From contig JAOTON010001525.1 in the NCBI GenBank assembly GCA_034440635.1, positions 62,001-126,000 on the forward strand: a DNA stretch of 64,000 nucleotides, in the 5' to 3' direction. Shown here piece after piece: positions 44,504 to 56,028 of the stretch (its first letter is position 1; each line of letters begins with the position of its first letter). The DNA comes from Lepas anatifera. Lineage: Eukaryota > Arthropoda > Thecostraca > Lepadidae. Below the pieces are notes generated by a model that ran no database searches, was not told the DNA's origin, and saw nothing but the letters and a program-made list of their open reading frames with translations. A program made the translations under genes and the position numbers.

Positions 44504-45348
44504 TTAACACGCGCATTGACGGGGGTCTGAGCCACCTTCGCATTGACGGGGGCGGGTACCCGCCCCCTAAGATCTCGAGAACCACGGTAGGTAGCGAAAA
44601 ACGGTAAACGGCGTTGGGCTGCCCATCCACTTCTCCATCGAAAACATTGGAGCCATTTTTTTGTCAGGTCACATTTAAGGTCACGAGAGGTCAAAACATG
44701 CCCGTCATAGGGATAACATGTAAAATTCAGTTTTTCGGGCATTACATCTGAACAAGTAAAGATAGAGCAAAACGACTTGAACCATATGAATCCTCTTAGC
44801 AAGCCGAATCGAATGATATATAATTTGACCTTGCTAGGTCAAATCAAGGATTTGACCTGACCTGAGGTCAGGTCAAGGTCAAATTATATAAAATGCATAT
44901 CATTAGAACCGCAAAGCCCAGGCGAGTCTAATGCAGCTAAAATAAATGCTCTATCACCATCCGTTACTGAGTTATTCCGTAAAAACCATTTTTCCCATGT
45001 ATTTCCAATGGAGAGGTCATGCCTCGTTCCTGACCTTAGGTCATCGATATCAAAAATACCGGAACATATGTTAGAGAACTCGGTGGGGCCATTATGTGAT
45101 ATGAGTTTCAACCGGATAAGTTCACCCTGCTCCGACTTATGCTATCTTAAACTTTTTTTGAGGTCGGGTCACTTGACCTGTACTGGTGACCTGACCTGAG
45201 ATGACCTAACCTTAAAATTTTCACAGAAGTTGTAAAAATGATGAGGGAAAAGGTATACCAAGTACGGCGGCGCTACGCGCCGCCGTTTTTCTGTCTCTCC
45301 GAAAAACCCGAGGGGGCGGGTACCCGCCCCCGTCAATGCGCGTGTTAA
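44504..45348 (+). mobile_element. Complete TTAA-flanked MITE, subfamily III (845 bp)
   Basis: TTAA at 44504-44507 and 45345-45348. Termini are perfect inverted repeats beginning TTAACACGCGCATTGACG, continuing into GCGGGTACCCGC blocks, with a second copy of the terminal motif just inside the left end (GCCACCTTCGCATTGACG). The interior holds a central palindrome TGACCTGACCTGAGGTCA at about 44855-44875 and more than a dozen AGGTCA/TGACCT words. No open frame of interest. It is the best reference copy for 7200-7530, 23202-23990, 47590-48280, 53660-53938 and 60018-60690. Confidence 0.9.
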
Positions 45349-45367
45349 ACCTCGGGAGTGTCTTCCC

Positions 45368-46185
45368 TCACCCACCATCACCATCTGAGACGCCAAATTT
45401 TCTTGGCCGTTGAAGTCGCCTCTGCACGGTCCAAGAATTGGCGCTTACTACCGCTACGTCGAATGCCCACCATCGAGCTAAATACAAATAGATGTCCTGC
45501 AGCCCACTCAAGTAGACATCATCAATGAAGTAGTCGTCATGGTTCGCCACCAGCTCCACCTGATTTTCTCGACGAGAGGGCGGACATGTTTGTGGCTCTG
45601 ATATGTTATCCCTGGGCCCGGATGACGCCAACTCTTCCCAAAATCCTCCTTCATCGGCAAGACATTATTGAAGCAGCTCCTATGTTCATCGGAGTCACGA
45701 CTGAAGAGCCCCTGGAAGCACGGACGAAACTAAATGATCTCAAGATCAGATCATTTAGCTGTGCAAAACTGTTTGATTACGATGCAAGCAACAAAATCGA
45801 TGGTTTGGCTATAATTATTGAGGTTTTCTGCTATCTCTACTTGTGCATCTCATAGGTAACTGTAACTGCCAACAAAGTGCGATATTTTAACGCTTGGAAT
45901 CAATAGGCTGCTCAATGGATTAGGCTCCAGCCACAAAAGCTGCACTAAAGAACACATACCCAAGGTATCCACTCGTCTCACGTTCAGGTAATTTAACTGT
46001 GTCAGATTATTCAATATAACGCATGCAGCAATATGGACAGTTGGCGCCCTACTCGTAGGAGTTTTGTGCTGAAAGAATTTGTACATGTTTTGGCAGATAA
46101 GACCGTAACACCTAGCCACCATGCACGAATCAATCACATGTGTCGCCTCAGACAAAATGCAACGCCTATAAAGGATTGTGAGCAA
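45368..46185 (-). other. Coding-like minus-strand segments, not recognised
   Basis: 45631-45368 encodes a protein-like stretch (VELVANHDDYFIDDVYLSG, LQDIYLYLARWWAF) next to a possible donor (GTAGTAAGC). 46185-45850 includes a leucine-rich-looking stretch (LTQLNYLNVRRVDTLGMC, SLVQLLWLEPNPLS). They could be remnants of a leucine-rich-repeat or F-box-type gene, but frames and splice sites do not join convincingly. Confidence 0.25.
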
Positions 46186-46480
46186 TCCCGCAGAAGACCG
46201 TTAAGTAAGCTAGTATACATTTCACGGCTATAGTGGACAGCCGACATATGGTGATCTTTAACCACCACTCACATCGGTATAATTTACATTGACCGTTTGG
46301 CTTAGAAAACCTTGAGATTTTGCGTGTAACCTTGCATGAATTACTCACTGGCGTAGCGTCAGACGAAATGCGGCTCATAAAGTTGCAGCGGATTTGTGAT
46401 CAATACCGCAGAAAACCGTAAGGCAAGCAAATATCAACCGTGCCGTTGCCAAAGCAGCCATCACGAGCATAAGCAGATCA
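46130..46480. repeat. Degenerate direct duplication, about 208 bp apart
   Basis: CAGACAAAATGC ... GAGCAATCCCGCAGAAGACCG ... CAAGC-type landmarks near 46152-46215 recur near 46358-46425 in the same order. Old tandem duplication without coding signal. Confidence 0.5.
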
Positions 46481-46497
46481 CTCAATTTGTATATGAC

Positions 46498-47589
46498 CTT
46501 CTACTTCTACTTCTACCGTATATTGACCACAATCATCGAGTTGATTATTTTGTCAATTGAAGTGCTGTAGCTCGTGTCTCGCAAAGCCAAAAGAACAAAC
46601 AATAATCACACAAGAGTTACAAGAGAGAAATCAAAGAATCACGATCCAAAGATTCTTCTGGCAGTAGATTCCAGTCCCTGATGGTCTTTGGAAGGAATGA
46701 GTGCAGACGGTAATCGGTCCTGCACTGCAGCATGACAAACTGCTGGTGGTGCCCTCGTCTTGCCCGCTCAGGGAGCGTTGTTAGCTTTTCTCTTAGCTCA
46801 TCTGCTTCTACGTTGCCATTGGCGATCTTTCGAAGCATTGTTAGGCGTGCCGCCTTCCGTCGCTGCTCAAGCAGTGGCCATTTGAGCTGACTTAGCATGA
46901 CTGAGACACTAGAGGTGCGTTTGTAGTCCCTCATCACGAACCGCGCAGCTCTGCGTTGAATTGCTTCGATTCTGTTGGTATCATTTTGATGATGAGGATC
47001 CCACACGGAGCTAGCATATTCCAAGCAAGGGCGCACATATGCTTTGTATGCGGTTTCCTTTACATTTCGTGAGCTGATTTTCAAATTCCTCCTCAGGAAA
47101 CCTAATGTCTTGTTAGCTTTTGAACAAACATTCTCGATGTGCAGTTTCCAGGTCAGGTCCTTGCTGAGTGTGACGCCCAGGTACTTGACGTAGCTGACTG
47201 TTTCTAGATTGTGCCAATGTAAGACGTATTGGTACTGCATTGGTTTTCTGCTGCGGGTGATTGGAAATGAGGTACATTTCTTCGGATGAAACTGCATATC
47301 CCACTTCTCCTCCCAGTGAGCAAGCTTGTCCAAGTCTTTTTGTAGGCTGAGCTGGTCTGCAGTGTTGGAAACTACGTTGTAGGCTGCAGTATCATCAGCA
47401 AACAACCGCGTGCGTGCTGCTAGGGTGTCCGGAAGGTCATTTATGTACACGAGGAAGAGACAGGGGCCGAGGACACTGCCCTGTGGGACTCCGGATGTGA
47501 CCGGAATGAACCCGGACTTGCTTCCGTTAACCTCCACTGCCTGTCTTCTATCCTTCAGGAAGTCGGATATCCAGTTGTTAATCCTTCCT
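46498..47589 (-). pseudogene. Jockey/CR1-like LINE, 3' half of RT to tail (left-arm copy)
   Basis: Open minus-strand frame from the MITE junction at 47589 to 46617 (an ORF called from 47537 starts with GTG). It lacks the endonuclease and the first RT motifs and begins at NNWISDFLKDRR. It contains SGVPQGSVLGP, YINDLP, the catalytic FADD box, MQFHPKKC and YVKYLGV, then the thumb and C-terminal stretch RPCLEYASSVWDPHH and IEAIQRRAARFV. The 3' untranslated part ends in a (TAGAAG)-type tail at 46498-46520. Near-identical to 53939-54911 and to the shorter 60691-61163. All three begin at the same base next to a MITE terminus. Confidence 0.85.
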
Positions 47590-48280
47590 TTAACACGCGC
47601 ATTGACGGGGGGCGGATACCCGCCCCCCTCGGGTTTTTCGGAGACAGTAGAAAAACGGCGGCGCGCAGCGCCGCCGTACTTGGTATACCTTTTTCCTTAT
47701 CATTTTTACAACTTCTGTGAAAATTTCAAGGTTAGGTCATCTCAGGTCAGGTCACCAGTACAGGTCAAGTGACCCGACCTCAAAAAAAGTTTAAGATAGC
47801 ATAAGTCGGAGCAGGGTGAACTTATCCGATTGAAACTCATCACATAATGGCCCCACCGAGTTCTTTAAAATATGTTCCGGTATTTTTGATATCGATGACC
47901 TAAGGTCAGGTACGAGGCATGACCTCTCCATAGGAAATACATGGGGAAATTTGTTTTTACGGAATAACTAAGTAACGGATGGTGATAGAGCATTTATTTT
48001 AGCTGCATTAGACTCGCCTGGGCTTTGCGGTTCTAATGATATGCATTTTATATAATTTGACCCTGACCTGACCTCAGGTAAGGTCAAATCCTTGATTTGA
48101 CCTAGCAAGGTCAAATTATATATCATTCAATTCGGCTTGCTGAGAGAATTCATATAGTTTAAGTCGTTTTGCTCTATCTTAACTTGTTCAGATGTAATAG
48201 CCGAATAACTGAATTTACATGTTATCCCTATGACGGGTATGTTTTGACCGTCATAGGCACGGCCAAAACATGCCCGTCAT
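47590..48280 (-). mobile_element. Subfamily III MITE at the LINE junction (left arm)
   Basis: TTAA 47590-47593 with the terminus TTAACACGCGCATTGACG, and the interior of 44504-45348 read backwards. It stops about 200 bp short of the other terminus, at ATAGGGATAACATG, and ends instead in an imperfect fold-back of its own sequence (48230-48280: GACGGGTATGTTTTGACCGTC against GGCCAAAACATGCCCGTC). Confidence 0.85.
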
Positions 48281-49148
48281 TCATCGTATCCTCAAACAAG
48301 TTTGTCTCACACCTGTGCTCTTGCATCCCTTTTTAGGTTCATTTAAGCTGTTTTATGCCTTTTTTACTTTCGTGGTGGTCTGCAGGGATCTGTTGTGGGA
48401 TTCGAAGTATTTTTAGGTTTTTTTAGGGATTTTCTCACACCTGTCGCCTTTTACTCTTCCCTTTTCTTATCTAGGGCCTTAGGTCATTTCCCTTGACATT
48501 CAGCATGGTGCCCTATCTGCAACAAGGCCTCAGAGAACTCAACATAAAAAACGGAACGCGGGGCGCTGGTTGCTTCTATCAGCTCTAAGGATATTGTTGT
48601 CAGGAGACGTGTCTATACAAAAAATTTTGGTAAGGTGTTGTGATATTTAATTCAAATAATATCATATCAATATTGATTGCTGAGAAGTCTGACCAAAAAT
48701 ACTGAAAACAGCCAGTACTAGATTATCTGGGTGCGCTATATTTTCCCAAATTCTCAGTGGGAAGACATATTGGTTTACTTTGTTTTGTGTTTGTTCTTAT
48801 TTGAGGCAACCTGTGATCTACGACAGAACTCAGGTGCTCAAAACTGTTTAAATAAGACTTTGCAAGTTACTAAATCCTGATTTGTGTGAGTGATCATCAT
48901 CTACAGTATTGATACAGCGCCCTGATTGACCGTTTTTTCCTTCATGTTTCTGTCCTTTCTCTTCACGTTTAACATTACTATACCTATTTACTCTTCTCAC
49001 CTGTGGTGCTTTCTGATCTTGTACTCATCTGTTGAAATAGTTTCTGTAGATGTTTCTATGAGCTCCTCAGGAAACGTGTAAATTTGAAGCTAGAATATCA
49101 GTGATTGTTGTTTTTGATTGAACAGATCCAAAAGTTGAAGTTCCAATC
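48281..49148 (+). other. Upstream region of the ORF1-like gene
   Basis: Repeated CTCACACCTGT words (48310, 48433) and an acceptor-like GTTGTTTTTGATTGAACAG ending about 24 nt before the ATG at 49149. A spliced leader exon is therefore possible. Mirror copy at 59151-60017. Confidence 0.4.
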
Positions 49149-50270
49149 ATGTCCGATGCTGCAAACATAAGCCACCTAATGAGAAAGGTAATGGAACAGG
49201 AGGCTAAGATTCAGGAATTGGAAGAAAAGGTAAGGAGTAGCATGATGATTGCAGAGAGGGCAGAAGAGTATAGTCGGCAGGACTGTCTTATGTTGAGAGG
49301 AACTAAAAGGGTGCCAATTGCAACACAACTGAAACTGGGGGTTCCCTTCAGGGATGAAGTAGTGCGACTGCTCTGGGATCACACACAAGTTGTATTGAAG
49401 CCATGGAGCATCAATACTGCCCACTGGCTGAGTTATGGAAAGTCCATCATAATCAGGTTCAATGACAAGGAGGCACGGAATTTGATCTATAGTAAACGGG
49501 TCCCTAAGAACAGGGAAAGAAAGGGAAATCTCATAATACATGAATGTCTTTCCAAATCCAAGTCAGACTTGGTCAACAGACTAGCCACTCTAAAGAATCA
49601 GCAAGTCATCCATTCATACTGGACTCAGAATGGGCAAGTCTACATCAAAGGAGGGTTAAAGACACCTCGTATACATGTTGTCCCTGAATGGTCAGATGAG
49701 CAAATAAGGGACAAAGTGGCACACCAACCAGACACTTACAGTGATGCTGCCCAATCTCAGGTTACAACCAATTATGCGGAGACATCTGTCAAAAGCTGTG
49801 ATGTGGGACACAGTGCAAACACCCACACCCACATCTAAACAGGTGTGAGGGAGGTAGGAATATCTCATGTAGCATTGGACCAAAGGGGAAACCATGTCAC
49901 ACCCTCTGCAACTAGGGAATTGAAGCGCCATCTACATGGAAGGGATGTACAAGCCTCAAACGGGGAGAATGCAGGTACAAATGGGGAATCAAAATTAAAT
50001 ACACCAACCTCTGTCAACATGGCACTGAACAACAGCACAAGCACATCATCTGAAAGAGGTCACAAGACGGGTCACAAGCCAGGATCACCAGATAGTGTTA
50101 CACATCCAGTCACAGAGGCTCAGTCACCATCATCTGACACTGATAGTCAGCATGATGCACTGCATACTCCCCCCAGCAATGCCACGGAAAGCACTGTGCC
50201 ATCTAGGAAAACTCCATCTCCACAAAGTGCTAAAAACAGAAGCGGTCCATGAGCAGAAAAGCTAGATTCT
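49149..50270 (+). pseudogene. ORF1-like / FP-domain-like protein gene, broken copy
   Basis: Left-arm copy of the gene intact at 58026-59150. ATG at 49149, then a coiled-coil start and the same central domain. Codon 230 is TAA (49836-49838) where the right copy has CAA. The frame resumes to 50252 but loses one A in an A run near 50231-50235, which replaces the basic C-terminus. Only a few amino-acid differences otherwise, so the breakage is recent. See the intact copy for domain reasoning. Confidence 0.75.
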
Positions 50271-50665
50271 GAGTATACAAGATAAAGTAAGACACTTTTT
50301 CATATGTGTTCCATATTTAGGATTTAGTATTTTGTATGTGTTTGGAAATGTCTGAGCAAGAAGTAAAAAACACACTGCAAATTATATAGCTTATGATATT
50401 GCATCAAGAGTACTGAGCTTACAGTCCTGAGACCACTTATATTAATCTCTAGGCCTATCTTTCTTTTTGATCTATTGTTATCATTTCATTTGGGAAAAAA
50501 TATTAAGAAGCTGTATTAGGTGACTTGTATGATGAGTCACCTGATTTGAGGCTTTGGGGGGCCTCAATAGGGTGTTTATATTTACTTTTGGTGTTGCTTA
50601 TTTGAATGGATTGCTTGTGCCTATAGTGACTTTGAACCTTATAAATATGTTTTGAATCGTAATTC
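50271..50665. other. Downstream region of the ORF1-like gene, no signal
   Basis: AT-rich; a short AGGTGACTTGT/TGAGTCACCTGA inverted word near 50518-50541. Mirror at 57635-58025. Confidence 0.35.
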
Positions 50666-50920
50666 ATGATTGTTTATTCAATGAATATGTATTATATGGT
50701 GCTCGGCACCGATGCTGCCGAGCTTGAGAGCCTCCGGCAGGAGTTAGAGGCGATGCGCCAGGAAAGGGCGGCTCACGTCTGCTGCTCAAGTTCAGGGGCT
50801 GACGCCGACACGGTCGCCTCTGAAGACGTGGACATGGTGGAAATGGAGATTTTTTTATGTTTACAAACATATATTTCCATATTGTTCATAACATTCATGC
50901 TTCATGATTTTAACCATTAA
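50666..50920 (+). CDS. Small coiled-coil-like frame (84 residues), left arm
   Basis: Open in both arms (mirror 57380-57634). GC-rich core 50700-50850 in AT-rich surroundings encodes a heptad-like helix (AELESLRQELEAMRQERAAH) followed by an acidic stretch (VASEDVDMVEMEI). The abrupt GC change suggests a captured host exon rather than a complete gene. On the opposite strand of this arm, near 51655-51730, another helix-like stretch (DQELETLRRLEAECIQQRR) ends in a stop. No family recognised. Confidence 0.3.
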   Translation: MIVYSMNMYYMVLGTDAAELESLRQELEAMRQERAAHVCCSSSGADADTVASEDVDMVEMEIFLCLQTYISILFITFMLHDFNH

Positions 50921-51807
50921 GTCGGCGTATCCAATGATTTCAACAAGACACGTACACACGAATGCGTTCGATTCCCAAGATGATATAACATATCAAAACA
51001 TCGTTGCTGCAACCTGTGTCGACATTTTTGCGCATACCATTTATTCACCAAGCCCCCCCCCGGCCCATGCCCATCCCATCCCCCGTCCCGTGCGACCCCG
51101 ATGAGTTTGGCGATCACAAGTTACACTAAATATGTAACAAAAGACAAAATTCCTCATCGGTCTGTCGGCTTGGGCGATGTTTAGATTCTGCTATACGTTG
51201 AACTGCAACTATTAGTTTGCTGCCTGTGTTCAAATCCGTTGGTTAAGTCTCACCGCGCGTGAGACCCTGCGTAAAGGAATTTCAATCATATTGCGCCTTG
51301 TAACAATGAGACAGATCATGCTTTAAAAATTCATTTAAGTGTATGTGAATGTGAAGAAATATGTATAGCGCTAGTTTGAACTGTACATCTGTAAACGTTT
51401 GTATAACATAATTCGTTTCACTCTTTACCGTCGTGTGACCATGTAATCATTTAAAATTCGTTTCACTCTTTGCCCTATGGGGGATGATGTCATATGCGGA
51501 AACACATGTGTAGTAACTGTGCAGGGATGGCCAGAGGCACAAAGACCCACGCGCCAAGCCACGTGCCGACCACCCCCGCCAGCAGCCGACTGCTCCAGTC
51601 GATACACGTGTTACCCATCCGGCGTCACCCCCTCCGGTACTATTTAAACCGAGATACGTCTTTGTTGAATACATTCTGCCTCCAAACGCCGGAGAGTCTC
51701 CAGCTCCTGATCACATATAACAGCGCCACGGCGCTGGCCGGCGCCAAGGCCTGCGCCGAACGGTCTGGAGGCGCGGCTGGCGCTGGTGGAGGAGCGGGCG
51801 GAGCGTC

Positions 51808-51827
51808 CCCGTCAATGCGCGTGTTAA
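51808..51827. repeat. Isolated TTAA-MITE terminus in the left arm
   Basis: CCCCGTCAATGCGCGTGTTAA-type end (subfamily III) with no matching second terminus found; the sequence inside it is GC-rich and unlike the MITE interior. Mirror at 56475-56494. It may be the end of a different element that uses the same terminus, perhaps carrying the GC-rich helix-coding stretch. Confidence 0.55.
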
Positions 51828-52568
51828 GCTGCCAGCAGTGAGGATGTTGTGTGCACCATGTGAGACGCGTTGATAGGTGAGGCTGTGACTTTCTTCTGTT
51901 CAAATTTGTGTACCATGCACATACGTGCATTTCTGTTGTTGTAGGTTTCGTTCATTGCGGGTTGTAACAATGGATGTGGACAGAATAGTAATGTATTTAA
52001 TAAATGCTAATGTATCGGTAAAAAAAACTGCACTCACAAAATACACTTTTACCCTGTGGAGCACAGCAATCGCAAATTGACTTACGTAGGTACATGCTGC
52101 AGTTAGTGTTTTATCTCGCACTAAAAACAGCAAACTCCGTAACAATAGTATGTACGTTCCGCGCAATGAAAAATGTACAATGAACCATGTCATGTAACGA
52201 AGTGTGATCTATTTTTCAAGAGACGTGTAGCGATTGTAAAAATGTACTGCAGTGACCTTCCCGAACGGCTCGATCTGATTTTATCTCTATGTAATCGTTA
52301 ACTGTTTGATTTTATCTGAGTCATGTGTGTATGTATGCTTTTGATAATGGATTTATTAGATAATCCGAAACGTTAAGCAATAATATATCCACCACAAACG
52401 CCCCTAGGAAATCTTATATTTGACCTAAACACGAAAACAAAAAGAAAATCCGGTCGATCGAAAATACCAACAAGAAGATCGCAAAAGCAAAAAGTGCCTT
52501 ATTATTCAATGGTCAGTGCCAAAATGAAAACATCCTGCCAAACTACACAAATATACATATACATTTAC

Positions 52569-52569
<1 letters not shown>

Positions 52570-52628
<59 letters not shown>
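52570..52628. repeat. (TA)n microsatellite, left arm
   Basis: About 29 TA units; the mirror tract at 55383-55429 is interrupted by an A run. Confidence 0.95.
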
Positions 52629-52631
<3 letters not shown>

Positions 52632-52716
52632 CCTGATCCATTGTGCTGGTTTTAATATAATGTGTTTTTTGCTGCCAAGCTACCATTTATAGATTGAAGA
52701 ACCAGATTGAAGAACG

Positions 52717-53657
52717 AAATTTCAGTGGGTTTTTCATCGGCATTTCAAGGAGTATTGTGATCATTTCAGGGAAGGCCCTAGTTCAATTGGACGAGAAAAT
52801 ATCCTCTTGCTGGAAATTTATACATTCAAGAATGACTTTTATGGAGTTTAAATGACACAGAAAACACCGCAATATGTCAGGGGCGCAAAAATGTGTATAA
52901 ATCACAGCAAAAGGAGAAATAAATTGTTATTTTGCTAAAGAAATTGCAAAGTTGCAACATCAGCGGTAAAAAAATATTGCATCGGACTTGAGCTTCAAGC
53001 ACCGAGGGTGAAGAGAGTTTACCGGTCGAAAATTCGAAACACTGAATGCGATAAAGCTAATGGACTAAGGAACAGGACACGCAAGTCCTCACATGGCCAC
53101 CCCAAAATGGGAGAATCAATCGCGGATCCAGGGGTGCAAAGGGGGGCACGTGCCTCCTTCGTTCGACCCTCGGTACCCCCTGAAATGGTCGCGGCGCCCC
53201 TCTGAAAGATCGATGGCATCCCCTGAAAGGTCACTAGTCAGCAGCCTCAGCGATAACAGGTGCTGGCAGAATATGACACAGAAATTTGACTCACACAATA
53301 GTTTGCCTTTTCTTATGAGAACTGTACTATGGGGACACACTAGTTTAGTGAATTTCTGCCCTGCGGTCGTCGTCGTCATTTTTTCCACTATGCTCCCGGG
53401 ACATCGCCGCTTTCTTTTCCCCTTAAAATTCTTGTCATTCCAGCTCATGGCGGCCAGAAATTGGTCTTATGATATTGGCAGAGCCTAATGTTCTGCCGTT
53501 TGTATTCCTCTGACAGGAGAGTGTCATCCTTGACCATGGCGATGGAGGCACAATGATCAAAATCCTAGAATGCTTAGTAGAGAATGACACCCAGGCGCTC
53601 TGAATTTCCAATTCACTTTCTTTATTTCTCACTTTTGGACCCACTTTTCTAGTGGAT
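52717..53657 (+). repeat. Repeat beta, second copy, in the palindrome spacer
   Basis: Close copy of 24376-25308 in the same orientation. At its right end CTAGTGGATCTAGTGG it joins directly to a MITE fragment. Confidence 0.8.
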
Positions 53658-53659
53658 CT

Positions 53660-53938
53660 AGTGGAACTCGGTGGGGCCATTATGTGATATGAGTTTCAAT
53701 GGGATAAGTTCACCCTGCTCCGACTTATGCTATCTTAAACTTTTTTTGAGGTCGGGTCACTTGACCTGTACTGGTGACCTGACCTGAGATAACCTAACCT
53801 TGAAATTTTCACAGAAAGTGTAAAAATGATAAGGAAAAAGGTATACCAAGTACGGCGGCGCTGCGCGCCGCCGTTTTTCTACTATCTCCGAAAAACCCGA
53901 GGGGGGCGGGTACCCGCCCCCGTCAATGCGCGTGTTAA
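53660..53938 (+). mobile_element. Subfamily III MITE fragment at the LINE junction (spacer copy)
   Basis: Last 280 bp of 44504-45348, from GAACTCGGTGGGGCC to the terminus and TTAA at 53935-53938. Its final third supplies the first 37 or so codons of the reading frame that runs into the LINE RT. Confidence 0.85.
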
Positions 53939-54911
53939 AGGAAGGATTAACAACTGGATATCCGACTTCCTGAAGGATAGAAGACAGGCAGTGGAGGTTA
54001 ACGGAAGCAAGTCCGGGTTCATTCCGGTCACATCCGGAGTCCCACAGGGCAGTGTCCTCGGCCCCTGTCTCTTCCTCGTGTACATAAATGACCTTCCGGA
54101 CACCCTAGCAGCACGCACGCGGTTGTTTGCTGATGATACTGCAGCCTACAACGTAGTTTCCAACACTGCAGACCAGCTCAGCCTACAAAAAGACTTGGAC
54201 AAGCTTGCTCGCTGGGAGGAGAAGTGGGATATGCAGTTTCATCCGAAGAAATGTACCTCACTTCCAATCACCCGCAGCAGAGAACCAATGCAGTACCAAT
54301 ACGTCTTACATTGGCACAATCTAGAAACAGTCAGCTACGTCAAGTACCTGGGCGTCACACTCAGCAAGGACCTGACCTGGAAACTGCACATCGAGAATGT
54401 TTGTTCAAAAGCTAACAAGACATTAGGTTTCCTGAGGAGGAATTTGAAAATCAGCTCACGAAAGGGGAAGGAAACCGCATACAAATCATATGTGCGCCCT
54501 TGCTTGGAATATGCTAGCTCCGTGTGGGATCCTCATCATCAAAATGACATCAACAGAATCGAAGCAATTCAACGCAGAGCTGCGCGGTTCGTGATGAGGG
54601 ACTACAAACGCACCTCTAGTGTCTCAGTCATGCTAAGTCAGCTCAAATGGCCACTGCTTGAGCAGCGACGGAAGGCGGCACGCCTAACAATGCTTCGAAA
54701 GATCGCCAATGGCAACGTAGAAGCAGATGAGCTAAGAGAAAAGCTAACACCGCTCCCTGAGCGGGCAAGACGAGGGCACCACCAGCAGTTTGTCATGCCG
54801 CAGTGCAGGACCGATTACCGTCTGCACTCATTCCTTCCAAAGAACATCAGGGACTGGAATCTACTGCCAGAAGAATATTTGGATCGTGATTCTTTGATTT
54901 CTCTCTTGTAA
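53939..54911 (+). pseudogene. Jockey/CR1-like LINE, 3' half of RT (spacer copy, frame fused to MITE)
   Basis: Same truncated RT as 46498-47589, with an open frame all the way to TAA at 54909-54911. The frame actually opens upstream at ATG 53826 inside the MITE, giving a 361-codon chimera of MITE-derived residues and RT. SGVPQGSVLGP, FADD and MQFHPKKC motifs are intact. The endonuclease and the first RT motifs are absent, so it cannot be autonomous. 3' tail TAGAAGTAGAAGTA near 55012-55026. Confidence 0.85.
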
Positions 54912-55306
54912 CTCTTGTGTGATTATTGTTTGTTCTTTTGGCTTTGCGAGACACGAGCTACAGCACTTCAATTGACAAAATAATCAACTCGATGATTGTG
55001 GTCAATATACGGTAGAAGTAGAAGTACAAATTGTATCTGAATCTACCACCCAGATCAATTAGTTAATGTGTGGGAGTTATCGACCCACCAGCTGTCAAGG
55101 TTCTACGATGTCACCAACTCTTTCCTTGCTAGAACGGTTTCTGGGGAGTCAAATTGCCCATAGCTCAGAGAACCTGCCCGACCTTGAACCCAGGTCAGCC
55201 GTCAGCCACGTGAAAAGCGAATACGATAACCACCACACCACCGCGGTCACCGCAACCTGATCAGCAAAGAAACTTTAGCACAGAACCCAGCTTTTAATTA
55301 AAAAAA
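54912..55306. other. LINE 3' end and unassigned spacer
   Basis: Up to about 55027 this is the LINE 3' untranslated part; the remaining 280 bp match nothing else I recognised in the window. Confidence 0.5.
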
Positions 55307-55382
55307 TGGTTCTTCAATCTATAAATGGTAGCTTGGCAGCAAAAAACACATTATATTAAAACCAGCACAATGGATCAGGGAC

Positions 55383-55401
55383 TATATATATATATATATA
55401 A

Positions 55402-55429
<28 letters not shown>
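55383..55429. repeat. (TA)n microsatellite, right arm
   Basis: Interrupted TA tract, mirror of 52570-52628. Confidence 0.9.
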
Positions 55430-55435
<6 letters not shown>

Positions 55436-56028
55436 GTATATGTATATTTGTGTAGTTTGGCAGGATGTTTTCATTTTGGCACTGACCATTGAATAATAAG
55501 GCACTTTTTGCTTTTGCGATCTTCTTGTTGGTATTTTCGATCGACCGGATTATCTTTTTGTTTTCGTGCTTAGGTCAAATATAAGATTTCCTAGGGGCGT
55601 TTGTGGTGGATATATTATTGCTTAACGTTTCGGATTATGTAATAAATCCATTATCAAAAGCATACATACACACATGACTCAGATAAAATCAAACAGTTAA
55701 CGATTACATCGAGATAAAATCAGATCGAGCCGTTCGGGAAGGTCACTGCAGTACATTTTTACAATCGCTACACGTCTCTTGAAAAATAGATCACACTTCG
55801 TTACATGACATGGTTCATTGTACATTTTTCATTGCGCGGAACGTACATACTATTATTACGGAGTTTGCTGTTTTTAGTGCGAGATAAAACACTAACTGCA
55901 GCATGTACCTACGTAAGTCAATTTGCGATTGCTGTGCTCCACAGGGTAAAAGTGTATTTTGTGAGTGCAGTTTTTTTACCGATACATTAGCATTTATTAA
56001 ATACATTACTATTCTGTCCACATCCATT

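Larger units (their letters stand above)
47118..52706 (+). repeat. Left arm of a giant inverted repeat (partner 55307-61163)
   Basis: About 5.6 kb that is present inverted at 55307-61163 with high identity, across LINE, MITE, an ORF1-like gene, non-coding sequence and a (TA)n tract. Corresponding ends: GAACAAAC at 47118 with GTTTGTTC at about 61156, and TATAGATTGAAGAACCA at about 52706 with TGGTTCTTCAATCTATA at 55307. Differences include a nonsense and a frameshift in the left ORF1-like gene, and duplications at 56029-56345 on the right. Confidence 0.9.

Noticed and set aside
51494..51841. 115-codon Gly/Ala-rich frame present in both arms
   Set aside because: It runs through the MITE terminus, its Gly/Ala tail is a GC artefact, and the opposite strand gives a more protein-like reading.
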